A stretch of 64,000 nucleotides of DNA. It comes from Polynucleobacter sp. IMCC 30228 (GTDB taxonomy: Bacteria; Pseudomonadota; Gammaproteobacteria; Burkholderiales; Burkholderiaceae). Numbering within the stretch: the first letter of the stretch is position 1; every line of letters begins with the position of its first letter. The notes under the pieces were generated by a model. It saw nothing but the letters and a program-made list of their open reading frames with translations, did no database searches and was not told where the DNA came from. The translations under genes were made by a program, and so were the position numbers. Below are positions 28,709 through 38,061 of the stretch, piece by piece. Where the stretch lies: contig NZ_JAJVCS010000002.1 in the NCBI RefSeq assembly GCF_021395205.1, positions 248,001 to 312,000 on the forward strand, given 5' to 3'.

Positions 28709-28778
28709 GTTAATGAAACCAGATTGATTCATTAATCCAAACATACCGGCCCCAGCAAATTGCTGGGGTTTTTGTTTT
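28687..28778 (+). promoter_or_regulatory. Candidate leucine attenuator (competing RNA pairings)
   Basis: Three elements follow the Leu codons. GCTTGGGG (28687-28694, still inside the leader ORF) can pair with CCCCAGC (28750-28756) with one bulged T, an antiterminator. TTAATGAA (28710-28717) and TTCATTAA (28728-28735) form an 8-bp hairpin that would bring those arms together. The terminator stem (28750-28768) uses the same CCCCAGC. A ribosome stalled at the Leu run leaves GCTTGGGG free; one that reaches the stop at 28706 covers it and lets the terminator form. Confidence 0.6.
28750..28778 (+). terminator. Rho-independent terminator in the leuA leader
   Basis: CCCCAGCAA pairs with TTGCTGGGG around a single A (or an 8-bp stem with loop AAT), followed by TTTTTGTTTT. 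It lies 55 bases before the leuA start, between leader peptide and gene, the position of an attenuator. Confidence 0.85.
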
Positions 28779-28833
28779 GTAGTTTGCGTAATGCAGTGCA
28801 GATCGATGAGTAGCGATTTATTGGAGAGTAACC

Positions 28834-30381
28834 ATGACAGACAAATTAATTATTTTTGATACCACCTTGCGCGATGGCGAGCAGTCGCCTGGCGCCTCGA
28901 TGACTAAAGACGAAAAAGTCCGCATTGCGCGACAACTTGAGCGCCTTAAGGTGGATGTGATCGAAGCAGGCTTTGCGGCTAGCTCAGAAGGTGATTTTGA
29001 CGCGATTTCGGCAGTTGCTGCAGTCGTGAAAGATTCCACTGTTTGTTCTTTAGCGCGTGCCAATGATCGTGATATTACGCGGGCTGCCGATGCATTAAAG
29101 GCCGCTAATTCAAAGCGGATTCATACTTTTATTGCCACTAGCCCATTGCACATGGAAGTGAAATTGCGGATGACACCCGACCAAGTCTTAGATCAAGCGA
29201 TACGCTCAGTTCGCTTCGCACGTAACTTAGCTAATGATGTGGAATTTTCAGCTGAAGACGGGTATCGCTCAGAAATGGATTTTTTGTGTCGCGTATTTGA
29301 AGCCGTTATCGATGCTGGAGCAACAACCATTAATGTTCCCGATACCGTTGGCTATGCCATTCCTGAGTTATATGGCGAGTTTATTAAAACTTTGCGTACC
29401 CGCGTGCCTAATTCGGATAAAGCGGTTTGGTCGGTACATTGTCATAACGATTTAGGTATGGCGGTGGCTAATTCTTTGGCTGGGGTGAAGATTGGCGGGG
29501 CTCGACAAGTTGAGTGCACGATTAATGGTTTAGGTGAGCGCGCTGGTAATACTTCATTGGAAGAAATTGTGATGGCTTTGCGCACCCGTAAAGACTACTT
29601 CAATTTAGTTTCAACAATTGATGCCACTCAAATTGTGCCGGCTTCAAAATTGGTTTCCCACATTACGGGCTTTGTCGTGCAGCCCAATAAAGCCGTGGTT
29701 GGAGCTAATGCGTTTTCACATGCCTCTGGTATTCATCAAGATGGTATTTTGAAAGCCCGCGAAACCTATGAAATTATGCGGGCTGAAGATGTAGGTTGGT
29801 CAGCAAATAAAATAGTCTTGGGTAAGTTATCTGGTCGAAATGCATTTAAACAACGCTTAGATGATTTGGGCTTAACTTTAGAGTCGGAGGCCGACTTTAA
29901 TGAAGCATTTGTGCGCTTTAAAACCTTGGCAGATCAAAAAGCGGAAATCTTCGACGAAGACATTATTTCGATTATGTCGGAGGCTGCTCATGCTGAAGAA
30001 CACGATTTTTATCATTTTATTGGCATTAGCCAGCACTCTAAAACCGGTGAAAGACCAATGGCTCGAGTGAGTTTTCGCATGGGTGATACCGACGTCAGTG
30101 CAGAGGCTGAAGGCAATGGGCCGGTTGATGCGAGCTTAAACGCAATTGAGACTTTAGCTAAAAGTGGTGCTGAACAGCTTTTGTACTCGGTTAATGCGAT
30201 TACTTCTGGCACCCAATCGCAGGGTGAAGTGACTGTGCGCTTGGCAAAAGGAGGACGTATTGTGAATGGGGTGGGTACCGATCCTGACATCATTGCAGCT
30301 TCAGCTAAAGCCTATTTATCTGCCTTAAACAAGCTTTACGATCCACGGCATGTGAAGTTAAACGCCCAAATGACCCCATAA
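28834..30381 (+). CDS. leuA: 2-isopropylmalate synthase
   Basis: 515 residues. Condenses acetyl-CoA with 2-oxoisovalerate, the committed leucine step. N-terminal barrel: [32 protein letters not shown] (HxH metal ligands), and the [14 protein letters not shown] segment. C-terminal regulatory domain from about 390 would bind leucine for feedback. Ribosome site GGAGAGTAACC. It appears to be controlled also by the upstream leader. Followed by rpsO after 136 bases holding the rpsO promoter. Confidence 0.97.
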   Translation: MTDKLIIFDTTLRDGEQSPGASMTKDEKVRIARQLERLKVDVIEAGFAASSEGDFDAISAVAAVVKDSTVCSLARANDRDITRAADALKAANSKRIHTFIATSPLHMEVKLRMTPDQVLDQAIRSVRFARNLANDVEFSAEDGYRSEMDFLCRVFEAVIDAGATTINVPDTVGYAIPELYGEFIKTLRTRVPNSDKAVWSVHCHNDLGMAVANSLAGVKIGGARQVECTINGLGERAGNTSLEEIVMALRTRKDYFNLVSTIDATQIVPASKLVSHITGFVVQPNKAVVGANAFSHASGIHQDGILKARETYEIMRAEDVGWSANKIVLGKLSGRNAFKQRLDDLGLTLESEADFNEAFVRFKTLADQKAEIFDEDIISIMSEAAHAEEHDFYHFIGISQHSKTGERPMARVSFRMGDTDVSAEAEGNGPVDASLNAIETLAKSGAEQLLYSVNAITSGTQSQGEVTVRLAKGGRIVNGVGTDPDIIAASAKAYLSALNKLYDPRHVKLNAQMTP

Positions 30382-30401
30382 GCTGCCTTATATCAAGCAG
30401 A

Positions 30402-30430
30402 TTGCCCTCTATTTTGAATTCTGCTACAAT
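30402..30430 (+). promoter_or_regulatory. Putative rpsO promoter
   Basis: TTGCCC (30402-30407), 17-base spacer, TACAAT (30425-30430). The -10 matches consensus in five of six positions. A ~85-base 5' UTR to rpsO would follow, leaving room for S15 autoregulation, though I cannot fold a clear pseudoknot by eye. Confidence 0.55.
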
Positions 30431-30517
30431 TCGATGGCTTTGATTTATAAAGCTTTTTTTAATCGCACGACACTAAAAGGGTGAAAGCTCGGGTGTTCGC
30501 AAGTAAGGAGTAATACG

Positions 30518-30787
30518 ATGTCAGTAGTTCATAGTCAAACGGCGGAAATCGTCAAAGAAAACGCGCGTAGCGCAAATGATACGGGTAGCCCTGAAGTTCA
30601 AGTGGCCTTATTAACCGCTCGTATCAACGACCTTACACCCCATTTCAAGGCAAACGCCAAAGATCATCACAGCCGTCGTGGTTTGTTGAAGATGGTTTCG
30701 CGTCGTCGTCGTCTCTTGGATTATCTCAAGGGTAAAGATCTGGATCGTTATCGCGCGTTGATTGAGAAGTTAGGCCTCCGTAAGTAA
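30518..30787 (+). CDS. rpsO: 30S ribosomal protein S15
   Basis: 89 residues, the standard length. Binds 16S rRNA in the central domain. Typical segments: [50 protein letters not shown] and the end [10 protein letters not shown]. Ribosome site AAGGAGTAATACG. Next to pnp, as in most proteobacteria. Confidence 0.98.
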   Translation: MSVVHSQTAEIVKENARSANDTGSPEVQVALLTARINDLTPHFKANAKDHHSRRGLLKMVSRRRRLLDYLKGKDLDRYRALIEKLGLRK

Positions 30788-30836
30788 TTGGCTGGCATTT
30801 AGTAGCAGTTTGAGTGCTTCTAGATTACCTGTTTAG

Positions 30837-30909
30837 GGGATCGTGTCATTCCAATGCGTCTCTCAGCCCCCATTGCCCTGCGCTGAGTGCCTCACTGGAA
30901 TGGCATCCC
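30837..30909 (+). promoter_or_regulatory. Long hairpin in the rpsO-pnp intergenic region (candidate RNase III/PNPase control site)
   Basis: GGGAT (30837-30841) pairs with ATCCC (30905-30909); after a 3-base bulge GTCATTCCA (30845-30853) pairs with TGGAATGGC (30896-30904, one G-U); an interior loop leads to CTCAGC (30862-30867) with GCTGAG (30882-30887). A second hairpin, GTCGAGG (30936-30942) with CCTCGGC (30953-30959), follows. No T-tract, so not a terminator. In E. coli an RNase III-cleaved duplex in the pnp leader mediates PNPase autoregulation; the same location suggests the same role. Confidence 0.6.
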
Positions 30910-31024
30910 TTGTAATCTCGAATTGCTCCAGCGTAGTCGAGGCGCTGCATTTCCTCGGCGAGCGTTAAGTAGCTTGTTTTAGCATCCATTTGGAATGCAC
31001 AAGCACAATTTGGAGAATGAAAAA

Positions 31025-33208
31025 ATGACCATGTTTAATAAAGTAGTAAAGACCTTTCAATGGGGCCAACAGCAAGTAACAATGGAAACGGGTGAAATCG
31101 CGCGTCAATCTGGCGGTGCGGTTATGGTAGATATAGGCGATACGGTGGTATTAGCCACTGTTGTAGCTTCAAAATCAGCAAAACCCGGGCAAGATTTTTT
31201 CCCTCTTACGGTTGATTATTTAGAAAAAACCTATGCCGCAGGCAAAATTCCTGGTGGCTTTTTCCGCCGTGAAGGACGTCCATCAGAAGGCGAAACCTTA
31301 ATTTCGCGTTTAATCGATCGCCCAATTCGCCCGCTATTTCCTGAAGGTTTTTATAATGAAGTGCAAGTGGTCATTCATGTTTTATCGATTAACCCCGACA
31401 TTCCTTCAGACATTCCTGCCTTAATTGCTGCATCAGCGGCTTTATCGATTTCAGGAATTCCGTTTAATGGCCCCATTGGTGCGGCCCGCGTGGGTTATCG
31501 TGATGGTCAGTATTTACTTAATCCAACCCGTGCTGAGCAAGCAACCAGCAATCTCGATTTAATTGTGGCTGGTACGCAGGCCGCAGTGTTAATGGTTGAG
31601 TCTGAAGCACAACAATTACCAGAAGATGTGATGTTGGGTGCAGTCGTTTATGGCCACGATCAAATGCAAATTGCGATTAACGCCATTCAAGAAATGGTCC
31701 GCGAAGCTGGTAAACCCGAATGGGATTGGCAAGCCGCACCGAAGGATGAGCCATTAATTGCCAAGGTGACAGCCCTTGCTGAGGCGCCTTTACGTGAGGC
31801 CTATCAAATGCGCCAGAAACAAGCGCGCTCAACCAAGCTCAAAGAAATTAATAAAGAAGTGTTGGCTAAGTTAGCGCTTGACGGTGATATAGATGAAGTT
31901 GCTGTGGGTAATATTTTGTTTGAGATTGAAGGCAAAATTGTGCGTAGTCAGATTTTGAATGGTGAACCCCGGATTGACGGGCGCGATACTCGCACTGTTC
32001 GCCCAATTGAAATTCGTAGTGGTGTTTTGCCTCGTACCCATGGTTCAGCGCTCTTTACCCGTGGTGAAACCCAGGCTTTGGTAGTTGCTACCTTGGGCAC
32101 CGCACGCGACGAACAAATTATCGATGCACTTGAAGGCGAGCACCGTGATCGTTTCATGTTCCACTACAACATGCCTCCATTCGCTACTGGTGAAACCGGT
32201 CGGGTTGGTAGCCCGAAGCGTCGCGAAATTGGCCATGGTCGTTTAGCGAAGCGCGCACTCATTCCTGTGTTACCAAACCCAGAAGATTTTGCTTATAGCA
32301 TTCGAGTTGTTTCTGAAATTACTGAATCAAATGGTTCTTCATCGATGGCTTCAGTCTGCGGTGGTTGTTTAGCCTTAATGGATGCAGGTGTCCCTGTTAA
32401 AGCACACGTTGCTGGCGTAGCAATGGGCCTCATTTTAGATGGCAACCGATTTGCTGTCTTAACTGATATTTTGGGTGATGAAGATCATTTAGGCGATATG
32501 GACTTCAAGGTAGCCGGCACAGCAAATGGCATTACCGCTTTGCAAATGGATATCAAAGTACAAGGCATTACCAAGGAAATTATGCAAGTGGCTTTAGCGC
32601 AAGCTAAAGAAGGTCGTCTACATATTCTGAGCAAAATGCAAGAAGCGATGGGCTCGGTTCGTACCGAGTTATCAGAGCATGCTCCCAGAATGGTGTCCTT
32701 CAAAATTCATCCCGATAAAATTCGTGAAGTAATCGGTAAGGGTGGCGCTACCATTCAAGCCTTAACTAAAGAAACGGGTTGCAGCATCAATATTGAAGAT
32801 GATGGTACGGTTACCATTGCCTCTACCAGCGCTGATGGCTTAGCTGAAGCAAAGAGCCGAATTGAGGGCATTACCGCTGAAGCTGAGGTAGGCAAGATTT
32901 ATGAAGGCCCTGTAGTGAAGTTGCTTGAATTTGGCGCCTTAATTAATATTCTGCCCGGCAAAGATGGTCTTTTGCATATTTCCGAAATTGCTAATGAGCG
33001 CGTGAAAGAAGTCAAAGATTATTTGCAGGAAGGTCAAATTGTGCGAGTGAAGCTATTGGCTGCCGATGAACGTGGTCGTTTACGCCTGTCATTAAAAGCA
33101 GCAATGGCTGAAGAGGGTGGCACAATTGCACCCTTAGCGGCTGGTGCTAGTAGCTCGCCTACTGCTGAATCTGCTGAAAGTTCACCTGCGAATGGTGAAA
33201 CGGTCTAA
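31025..33208 (+). CDS. pnp: Polyribonucleotide nucleotidyltransferase (PNPase)
   Basis: 727 residues from ATG 31025, chosen because GGAG at 31012-31015 is nine bases upstream; an upstream frame extension to 30995 lacks such a site. Phosphorolytic 3'-5' exoribonuclease. Two RNase PH-like domains (first with [29 protein letters not shown]; second with [17 protein letters not shown] and [10 protein letters not shown]), KH domain ([17 protein letters not shown]), S1 domain ([32 protein letters not shown]). The Ser/Ala/Glu-rich tail is short. Its leader carries strong hairpins. Confidence 0.97.
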   Translation: MTMFNKVVKTFQWGQQQVTMETGEIARQSGGAVMVDIGDTVVLATVVASKSAKPGQDFFPLTVDYLEKTYAAGKIPGGFFRREGRPSEGETLISRLIDRPIRPLFPEGFYNEVQVVIHVLSINPDIPSDIPALIAASAALSISGIPFNGPIGAARVGYRDGQYLLNPTRAEQATSNLDLIVAGTQAAVLMVESEAQQLPEDVMLGAVVYGHDQMQIAINAIQEMVREAGKPEWDWQAAPKDEPLIAKVTALAEAPLREAYQMRQKQARSTKLKEINKEVLAKLALDGDIDEVAVGNILFEIEGKIVRSQILNGEPRIDGRDTRTVRPIEIRSGVLPRTHGSALFTRGETQALVVATLGTARDEQIIDALEGEHRDRFMFHYNMPPFATGETGRVGSPKRREIGHGRLAKRALIPVLPNPEDFAYSIRVVSEITESNGSSSMASVCGGCLALMDAGVPVKAHVAGVAMGLILDGNRFAVLTDILGDEDHLGDMDFKVAGTANGITALQMDIKVQGITKEIMQVALAQAKEGRLHILSKMQEAMGSVRTELSEHAPRMVSFKIHPDKIREVIGKGGATIQALTKETGCSINIEDDGTVTIASTSADGLAEAKSRIEGITAEAEVGKIYEGPVVKLLEFGALINILPGKDGLLHISEIANERVKEVKDYLQEGQIVRVKLLAADERGRLRLSLKAAMAEEGGTIAPLAAGASSSPTAESAESSPANGETV

Positions 33209-33260
33209 GTAAAAGAGTTTTTACTTAGACAAATGATCTGATTGTGAACGGAGATGACCG

Positions 33261-34259
33261 ATGCGCGTGATTGAAATTCGTGAACACGGTGCGCCTGAAG
33301 TCTTAGTTTCAAGCACTCGTCCTGATCCTGCTGTACCAGCGGCGGGTTCTGGCGAAGTGTTAATTCGGGTTTTAGCTGCTGGTATTAATCGCCCCGATGT
33401 ATTGCAACGCAAGGGTCATTACCCCGTTCCTGCTGGCGCCTCTGATATCCCCGGCCTTGAAGTCGCTGGCGAGATTATCGGTGGCGATTTAGCGCATGCC
33501 GACAATACTTTTGGCCTTAAGTTAGGCGATAAAGTCTGTGCCTTGGTGCAGGGCGGTGGTTACGCTGATTTATGTTTGGCTCCCATTGCGCAATGTTTGC
33601 CTTATCCAATTGGTTTTAGCGACCTAGAAGCGGCAGCCTTACCCGAAACCTTTTTTACCGTATGGAGCAATGTCTTCATGCGCGGTGCGCTGGCTAAGGG
33701 CGAAACTTTATTAGTGCAGGGCGGGTCTAGCGGTATCGGGGTTACTGCGATATTAATTGCCAAGGCTCTAGGTCATCGTGTTTTAGTTACTGCAGGTAGC
33801 GATGAAAAATGCGCTGCTTGTATAAAGTTAGGCGCCGATGTTGCCATTAATTATAAAACCCAAGATTTTGTTGTAGAAGTTAAAAAGGCGACTAATGACA
33901 AAGGCGTGAATGTAATTTTAGATATGGTTACAGGTGCCTACGTACAGCGCGAAATTGATTGCTTGGCCGATGATGGCCGCATTGTGATTATTGCAATTCA
34001 AGGTGGCTCGAAGGCAGAAGTCAATACGGGTCAAATTTTACGGCGGCGCCTAACGATTACCGGCTCTACTTTACGACCGAGACCAGTTGCTTTTAAAAAG
34101 CAAATTGCGCAAGCTTTGTATTCACAAATTTGGCCTTTACTAAATGCTGGTCAATTAAAGCCTGTAATTTATAAAACCTTCAGCATGAATGACGCTGCCG
34201 CTGCGCATCGCTTAATGGAATCGAGCGAGCATGTGGGCAAAATTATTCTCTCGGCTTAA
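33261..34259 (+). CDS. NAD(P)H:quinone oxidoreductase, zinc-independent MDR (PIG3/QOR type)
   Basis: 332 residues. Medium-chain dehydrogenase/reductase fold without the zinc-binding cysteines. N-terminal GroES-like domain (AAGINRPDVLQRKGHYPVPAGASDIPGLEVAGEI); Rossmann motif LVQGGSSGIGVTAILIAKALGHRV (about 151-174); TGSTLRPRPVAFK is typical of the PIG3-like group (reduction of quinones or enones with NADPH). Located between pnp and tpiA, conserved in this group of bacteria. Alternative: crotonyl-CoA-like reductase, less likely. Confidence 0.9.
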   Translation: MRVIEIREHGAPEVLVSSTRPDPAVPAAGSGEVLIRVLAAGINRPDVLQRKGHYPVPAGASDIPGLEVAGEIIGGDLAHADNTFGLKLGDKVCALVQGGGYADLCLAPIAQCLPYPIGFSDLEAAALPETFFTVWSNVFMRGALAKGETLLVQGGSSGIGVTAILIAKALGHRVLVTAGSDEKCAACIKLGADVAINYKTQDFVVEVKKATNDKGVNVILDMVTGAYVQREIDCLADDGRIVIIAIQGGSKAEVNTGQILRRRLTITGSTLRPRPVAFKKQIAQALYSQIWPLLNAGQLKPVIYKTFSMNDAAAAHRLMESSEHVGKIILSA

Positions 34260-34267
34260 TTCAGCAT

Positions 34268-35026
34268 ATGCGCCCACTCATTATTATTGCTAATTGGAAA
34301 ATGCACGGCAGCTTTAGCCGTAATCAAACTTGGTTTCAAGAGGTATGTCGCACAATGGAGCAGGGCATGCCTTCGGGTCGACGGTATGCGGTATGTGCAC
34401 CATTTCCTTATTTAGCTCAATGTGCAGAGTTAATTCGCGCCGGCGGAATTGCCACCCTCAGCTTAGGCGCACAAGACGTATCAGCTCATCTTGATGGCCC
34501 CTATACCGGTGAAGTATCTGCTCCCATGTTAGCTGAGCTTGCCTGTTCTTATGTCATTGTTGGCCATTCCGAGCGGCGTGAGTTACACCACGAAACTGAT
34601 GAACATATTGCCGAGAAAGCATTACTTGCTTTAGACCATGGCTTAACTCCCATAATTTGTGTGGGTGAAACTGCCGATCAGCGTAATTCAGGTCGAGCAG
34701 AAGAAGTGGTGCGCTCACAAATTGCACGTCAAGTTGCAGTTTTGCAAGATCGCTTGGTCGACTCTTTAATTGCTTACGAGCCTGTATGGGCTATAGGCAC
34801 CGGTAAAGTAGCTACAGCCCAAGTAGCTCAAGATATGCACCGCGCTATTCGCTACCAATTGGCTGAATTTAATGAAGAAGTCGCTTCACATATAGCTATT
34901 TTATATGGTGGTAGTGTTAAACCTGAGAATGCTGCGGAATTATTTGTCATGCCTGATATTGATGGCGCTTTAGTGGGCGGCGCTTCGTTAATAGCACACG
35001 ATTTTCTTGCGATTTGCAGAGCGTAA
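34268..35026 (+). CDS. tpiA: Triose-phosphate isomerase
   Basis: 252 residues. Interconverts dihydroxyacetone phosphate and glyceraldehyde 3-phosphate. Catalytic Lys11 (NWKMHG), His100 (VGHSERR) and Glu171 (AYEPVWAIGTG) are all present; the phosphate loop YGGSVKPENA and DGALVGGASL complete the site. Eight bases after the quinone oxidoreductase stop; secG follows by 21 bases. The tpiA-secG-tRNA-Leu order is classical. Confidence 0.97.
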   Translation: MRPLIIIANWKMHGSFSRNQTWFQEVCRTMEQGMPSGRRYAVCAPFPYLAQCAELIRAGGIATLSLGAQDVSAHLDGPYTGEVSAPMLAELACSYVIVGHSERRELHHETDEHIAEKALLALDHGLTPIICVGETADQRNSGRAEEVVRSQIARQVAVLQDRLVDSLIAYEPVWAIGTGKVATAQVAQDMHRAIRYQLAEFNEEVASHIAILYGGSVKPENAAELFVMPDIDGALVGGASLIAHDFLAICRA

Positions 35027-35047
35027 ATATTTTATTGGAGATTGAGT

Positions 35048-35470
35048 ATGGAATGGTTTTTAACCCTATTAACTGTATTGCAGATAGTTTCTGCCTTAAG
35101 CGTAATTGGCTTAGTTTTATTGCAGCAAGGTAAGGGTGCTGATATGGGTGCTGCATTTGGCTCTGGCGCTTCCGGTAGTGTCTTTGGTGCCAGTGGCTCG
35201 GCTAATTTTCTTTCACATGCCACTGCTATTTTTGCCACCGTATTTTTCTTAAGTACTTTGGGGCTTACTTGGGTGGGCAATAAAAAAACTACCGTGCCTG
35301 GCGTACTCTCAGGGTCTACGCTACCTGCGACTGGTGATGTGCCAGTGCCAGTAGCGCCTGTTGCGCCAAATGCACCTCCAGCTAGCCCAGCAAAAAATGC
35401 TGCCGCACCAGCTTCAGCAACAGAGCCTGCCGCAGCTAAAGATGTCGGTAAGCCAGTAGTACCAAAGTAA
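35048..35470 (+). CDS. secG: Preprotein translocase subunit SecG
   Basis: 140 residues from ATG 35048, seven bases after GGAG; a TTG at 35042 would be too close. Two membrane helices (TVLQIVSALSVIGLVLLQ; LSHATAIFATVFFLSTLGLTW) flank the conserved GKGADMGAAFGSGASGSVFGASGSANF loop. A Pro/Ala-rich cytoplasmic tail (about 95-140) is longer than in E. coli but common in betaproteobacteria. Associates with SecYE. Confidence 0.95.
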   Translation: MEWFLTLLTVLQIVSALSVIGLVLLQQGKGADMGAAFGSGASGSVFGASGSANFLSHATAIFATVFFLSTLGLTWVGNKKTTVPGVLSGSTLPATGDVPVPVAPVAPNAPPASPAKNAAAPASATEPAAAKDVGKPVVPK

Positions 35471-35525
35471 TTCCTATTTTGACAGGAAGTTGTAAAATTT
35501 TAGATGTTCAGTCATTTTGTAATAT

Positions 35526-35610
35526 GCCGACGTGGTGAAATTGGTAGACACGCTATCTTGAGGGGGTAGTGGCTTAGGCTGTGCGAGTTCGAGTCTCGCC
35601 GTCGGCACCA
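35526..35610 (+). tRNA. tRNA-Leu (anticodon GAG)
   Basis: 85 bases with encoded CCA. Acceptor GCCGACG/CGTCGGC; anticodon stem CTATC/GGTAG with loop TTGAGGG, anticodon GAG (decodes CUC/CUU); long variable arm TGGCTTAGGCTGTG typical of class II; T-arm GCGAG/CTCGC. It marks the boundary between the conserved secG block and a ~10-kb accessory block. Confidence 0.97.
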
Positions 35611-35767
35611 AATGATTTTTAAATGCTATTTGGCAGGATTCAGTATTATTGTTATCGAGCTCCCCCGATAAGTAGACTTGACCTTCATATTTTGCATCAT
35701 CTACTGTAAAATATTTGTTACTATTATTAGGCGTGTAATAAATTAACATATTTATGCGGAGTAGCGA

Positions 35768-37432
35768 ATGAATACAAAACTTTCTTTGTTCCTAGTTTCT
35801 TTAAGTACAGTATTTATCGTGTCCGCTTGTGGTGGTGAAGGCAGCATATCAAGTACTACACCTGCAAATAATGCAGCCTCAGCCATTCCTATGGCCGCCG
35901 CAGTAGATACTATAGGAAATAATAATTCAGGGTATCCAGCGGGACCTAACCTAGGTGGGTACTATTCTAGCGCCGCACCAACTTGCGGTTCTTCGCCTAC
36001 TGTAGAGTGTCTCGAGCGAGTTTATGAATCAAATTTTTGCCAGCTTGATCAAGGAGGCAGTCTTGCATCGGCCCAGTGCCAAGCAAATATTGCATATATT
36101 GCCAGTCAACCTGAAACTGGAAATTTTGATTTAAACAAAAAACCAATTCTGAATAATAGCGTAGGAGTAACAGGAGTTAATTTTTCTTCTATAAATTACG
36201 CCACTACTGTACCTCTACCGAATGGCAACCAAACATTTACAGTTTCTGGTGGGTTGGCTATGCCAACGGGAATTGAAAAGTCGAAAATCAAGGGGGTTAT
36301 CACCTATTTTCATGGGACTCAACTAGATAATCAAGATGTTGGATCAAATATTTCAAGTCCTAACACTTTACTGGCTTTATCTGTGTTCACCTCGCAAGGT
36401 TATATTGTGGTGCTACCCGACTATATTGGTCAGGGAGCTAATTATGGGGATGTACACCCATATGTTATCTATCCACAAGCAACTGCTAAAACAGCAATTG
36501 ATATGCTAAGCGCAGTCAAGCAAAGCATTCAAAGTCAATACGGTTATGTTGCCACCGATAAGTTAAAATTATTTTCAATCGGTTATTCTGAAGGTGGGGC
36601 ATATTCTCTGTGGTTCAATGCTTATATAAACGATAACCCAAAAGTGTTAGACGCCTTCTATACCTTAACCCATTCGGTTGGCGCCGAGGGTGCATACAGC
36701 ACATCCGATGTAACAAAAAGTTTTTTATTTGCAGATGTGAGTAAGTCTCCAAACTTATTTAATATTCAAAATCAATGGCTAACTAATGGAGTTAAACCCG
36801 CATTATTTGCTGATGCGATGTTGTCTTTTGCTACCTATTCACTGAATGCTGATTTCAGCTTATTTAATCCTGCCTTTTATGCTCTGACTTGTGGTAATTC
36901 ATTACTAGCTGATCAAGCTAAATGCAAATTTGGTGCGACAAAATATAATTTGGCCCAATCTTTTAGATTGAGTGCTACCTCTCCTGCATCTCAAGTGCTT
37001 AATAGTGCCTTTGGCAAAACTATGGGTAACTATACCTTTATAGAAAATGAATTAATGCTTTTTATATCGTCGCATAATAGCGCCTTCTCTTTACTGAGTT
37101 CGGAGGATCTTGCTAATGGCAGCACTGCAATTGGCGCTAAACTCAATGCTGCGCTAGTAGCAGCAGATGTAAATTTAAGTAACATACCGAATCGGAGTGT
37201 ATCTATCATTACGCTCGACCAAGACTCCGTAGTAAGTCCTAATAATTATGATGTTTTATTGGGAAAATATGCGGCAAAAATTAAAACGGCTATTAAAATT
37301 CCGGCTGAAATGATTCAAGTTGTTTCTCCCCTCTCAACCAATAAATCAGCTTTAAAATACATGCCAACGGATCATATTGAGGGGAACGCATATACATTTT
37401 TATATGCCCTCAATATTTTTAATCAGTTTTAA
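35768..37432 (+). CDS. Secreted lipoprotein with alpha/beta-hydrolase domain, function unknown
   Basis: 554 residues. Signal peptide with lipobox VSAC (Cys21) followed by Gly-Gly-Glu, then a Ser/Asn-rich linker and several cysteines (72-104). The hydrolase domain starts near 145: YFHGTQ oxyanion region (180-185), nucleophile elbow GYSEGG (Ser274), Asp in TLDQDS (484/486) and His536 in PTDHIEG. This is a plausible Ser-Asp-His triad, so an esterase or lipase at the cell surface is likely. I do not recognise the family. The gene is visibly more AT-rich than its neighbours, suggesting recent acquisition. Confidence 0.75.
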   Translation: MNTKLSLFLVSLSTVFIVSACGGEGSISSTTPANNAASAIPMAAAVDTIGNNNSGYPAGPNLGGYYSSAAPTCGSSPTVECLERVYESNFCQLDQGGSLASAQCQANIAYIASQPETGNFDLNKKPILNNSVGVTGVNFSSINYATTVPLPNGNQTFTVSGGLAMPTGIEKSKIKGVITYFHGTQLDNQDVGSNISSPNTLLALSVFTSQGYIVVLPDYIGQGANYGDVHPYVIYPQATAKTAIDMLSAVKQSIQSQYGYVATDKLKLFSIGYSEGGAYSLWFNAYINDNPKVLDAFYTLTHSVGAEGAYSTSDVTKSFLFADVSKSPNLFNIQNQWLTNGVKPALFADAMLSFATYSLNADFSLFNPAFYALTCGNSLLADQAKCKFGATKYNLAQSFRLSATSPASQVLNSAFGKTMGNYTFIENELMLFISSHNSAFSLLSSEDLANGSTAIGAKLNAALVAADVNLSNIPNRSVSIITLDQDSVVSPNNYDVLLGKYAAKIKTAIKIPAEMIQVVSPLSTNKSALKYMPTDHIEGNAYTFLYALNIFNQF

Positions 37433-37466
37433 AATACACTATACCTCTCTGTATCAAGGGCTTCCA

Positions 37467-38009
37467 TTATTTACCCAACACGCTCATATAGCCCGTCAGA
37501 TAAGAGATGGAAAAGAAGAGGGTATTAGTAATACCTTTTTTAGAGCTGACATTAATTTCAAAGCCGGTTTTCTTTTTTTGAACCAAAAAGTCTTCGCTAA
37601 GCTCGATTGAAATTTCCTCACCAAATTCGCAACCCATAGAACCGCATGGGCCGGCCATTCGATTAAGCGATTTAAATGGCACAGTTGCACCATTCACGAT
37701 TTGAGCCGATTGATATTCACGCATTCCATTCAAGTAAATGAGTTTTCCCACTGCGCGATAGGTCACATGCCCATGTGAATTTTTAGTAGCTACTAAACCA
37801 AACTGCTCACTAGTATTATCTGCGCCGATAGTAAAAATTTCTGGCCCAATATAAGTCACACTTTGATCAGTAGTCGAAGTTTTAATTTGAGTCGCTTTTG
37901 CTACCGAGGCAACTTCATCCGAGCTAATAACAATTTCATGGCTTGCGCAGGCAGTGAGCAAAATCCCAACCGTGAAGAGGGATAGAATTTTAAATAGCTT
38001 GGCGGGCAT
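37467..38009 (-). CDS. Putative lipoprotein, function unknown
   Basis: 180 residues from ATG 38009 (MPAKLFKILSLFTVGILLTACAS), chosen because it gives a clean lipoprotein signal with LTAC; the open frame extends 23 codons further up. The mature part has alternating strand-like segments (SDQSVTYIGPEIFTIGAD-like, TYRAVGKLIYLNG) and a CGSMGC motif. No family recognised. Converges on the AT-rich hydrolase gene; it may share origin with it. Confidence 0.6.
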   Translation of the reverse strand: MPAKLFKILSLFTVGILLTACASHEIVISSDEVASVAKATQIKTSTTDQSVTYIGPEIFTIGADNTSEQFGLVATKNSHGHVTYRAVGKLIYLNGMREYQSAQIVNGATVPFKSLNRMAGPCGSMGCEFGEEISIELSEDFLVQKKKTGFEINVSSKKGITNTLFFSISYLTGYMSVLGK

Positions 38010-38061
38010 GGGCAGCTTTAATGAGAAGGGATGCGTGATTCTAGCCTGAATTTTTGATAGG

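Noticed and set aside
35471-35500. Inverted repeat TTCCT/AGGAA after secG
   Set aside because: Only five base pairs and no T-tract; too weak to call a terminator.
35474-35749. 91-codon minus-strand ORF over tRNA-Leu
   Set aside because: It is a frame read through the antisense of the tRNA gene, a common false prediction; no family match.
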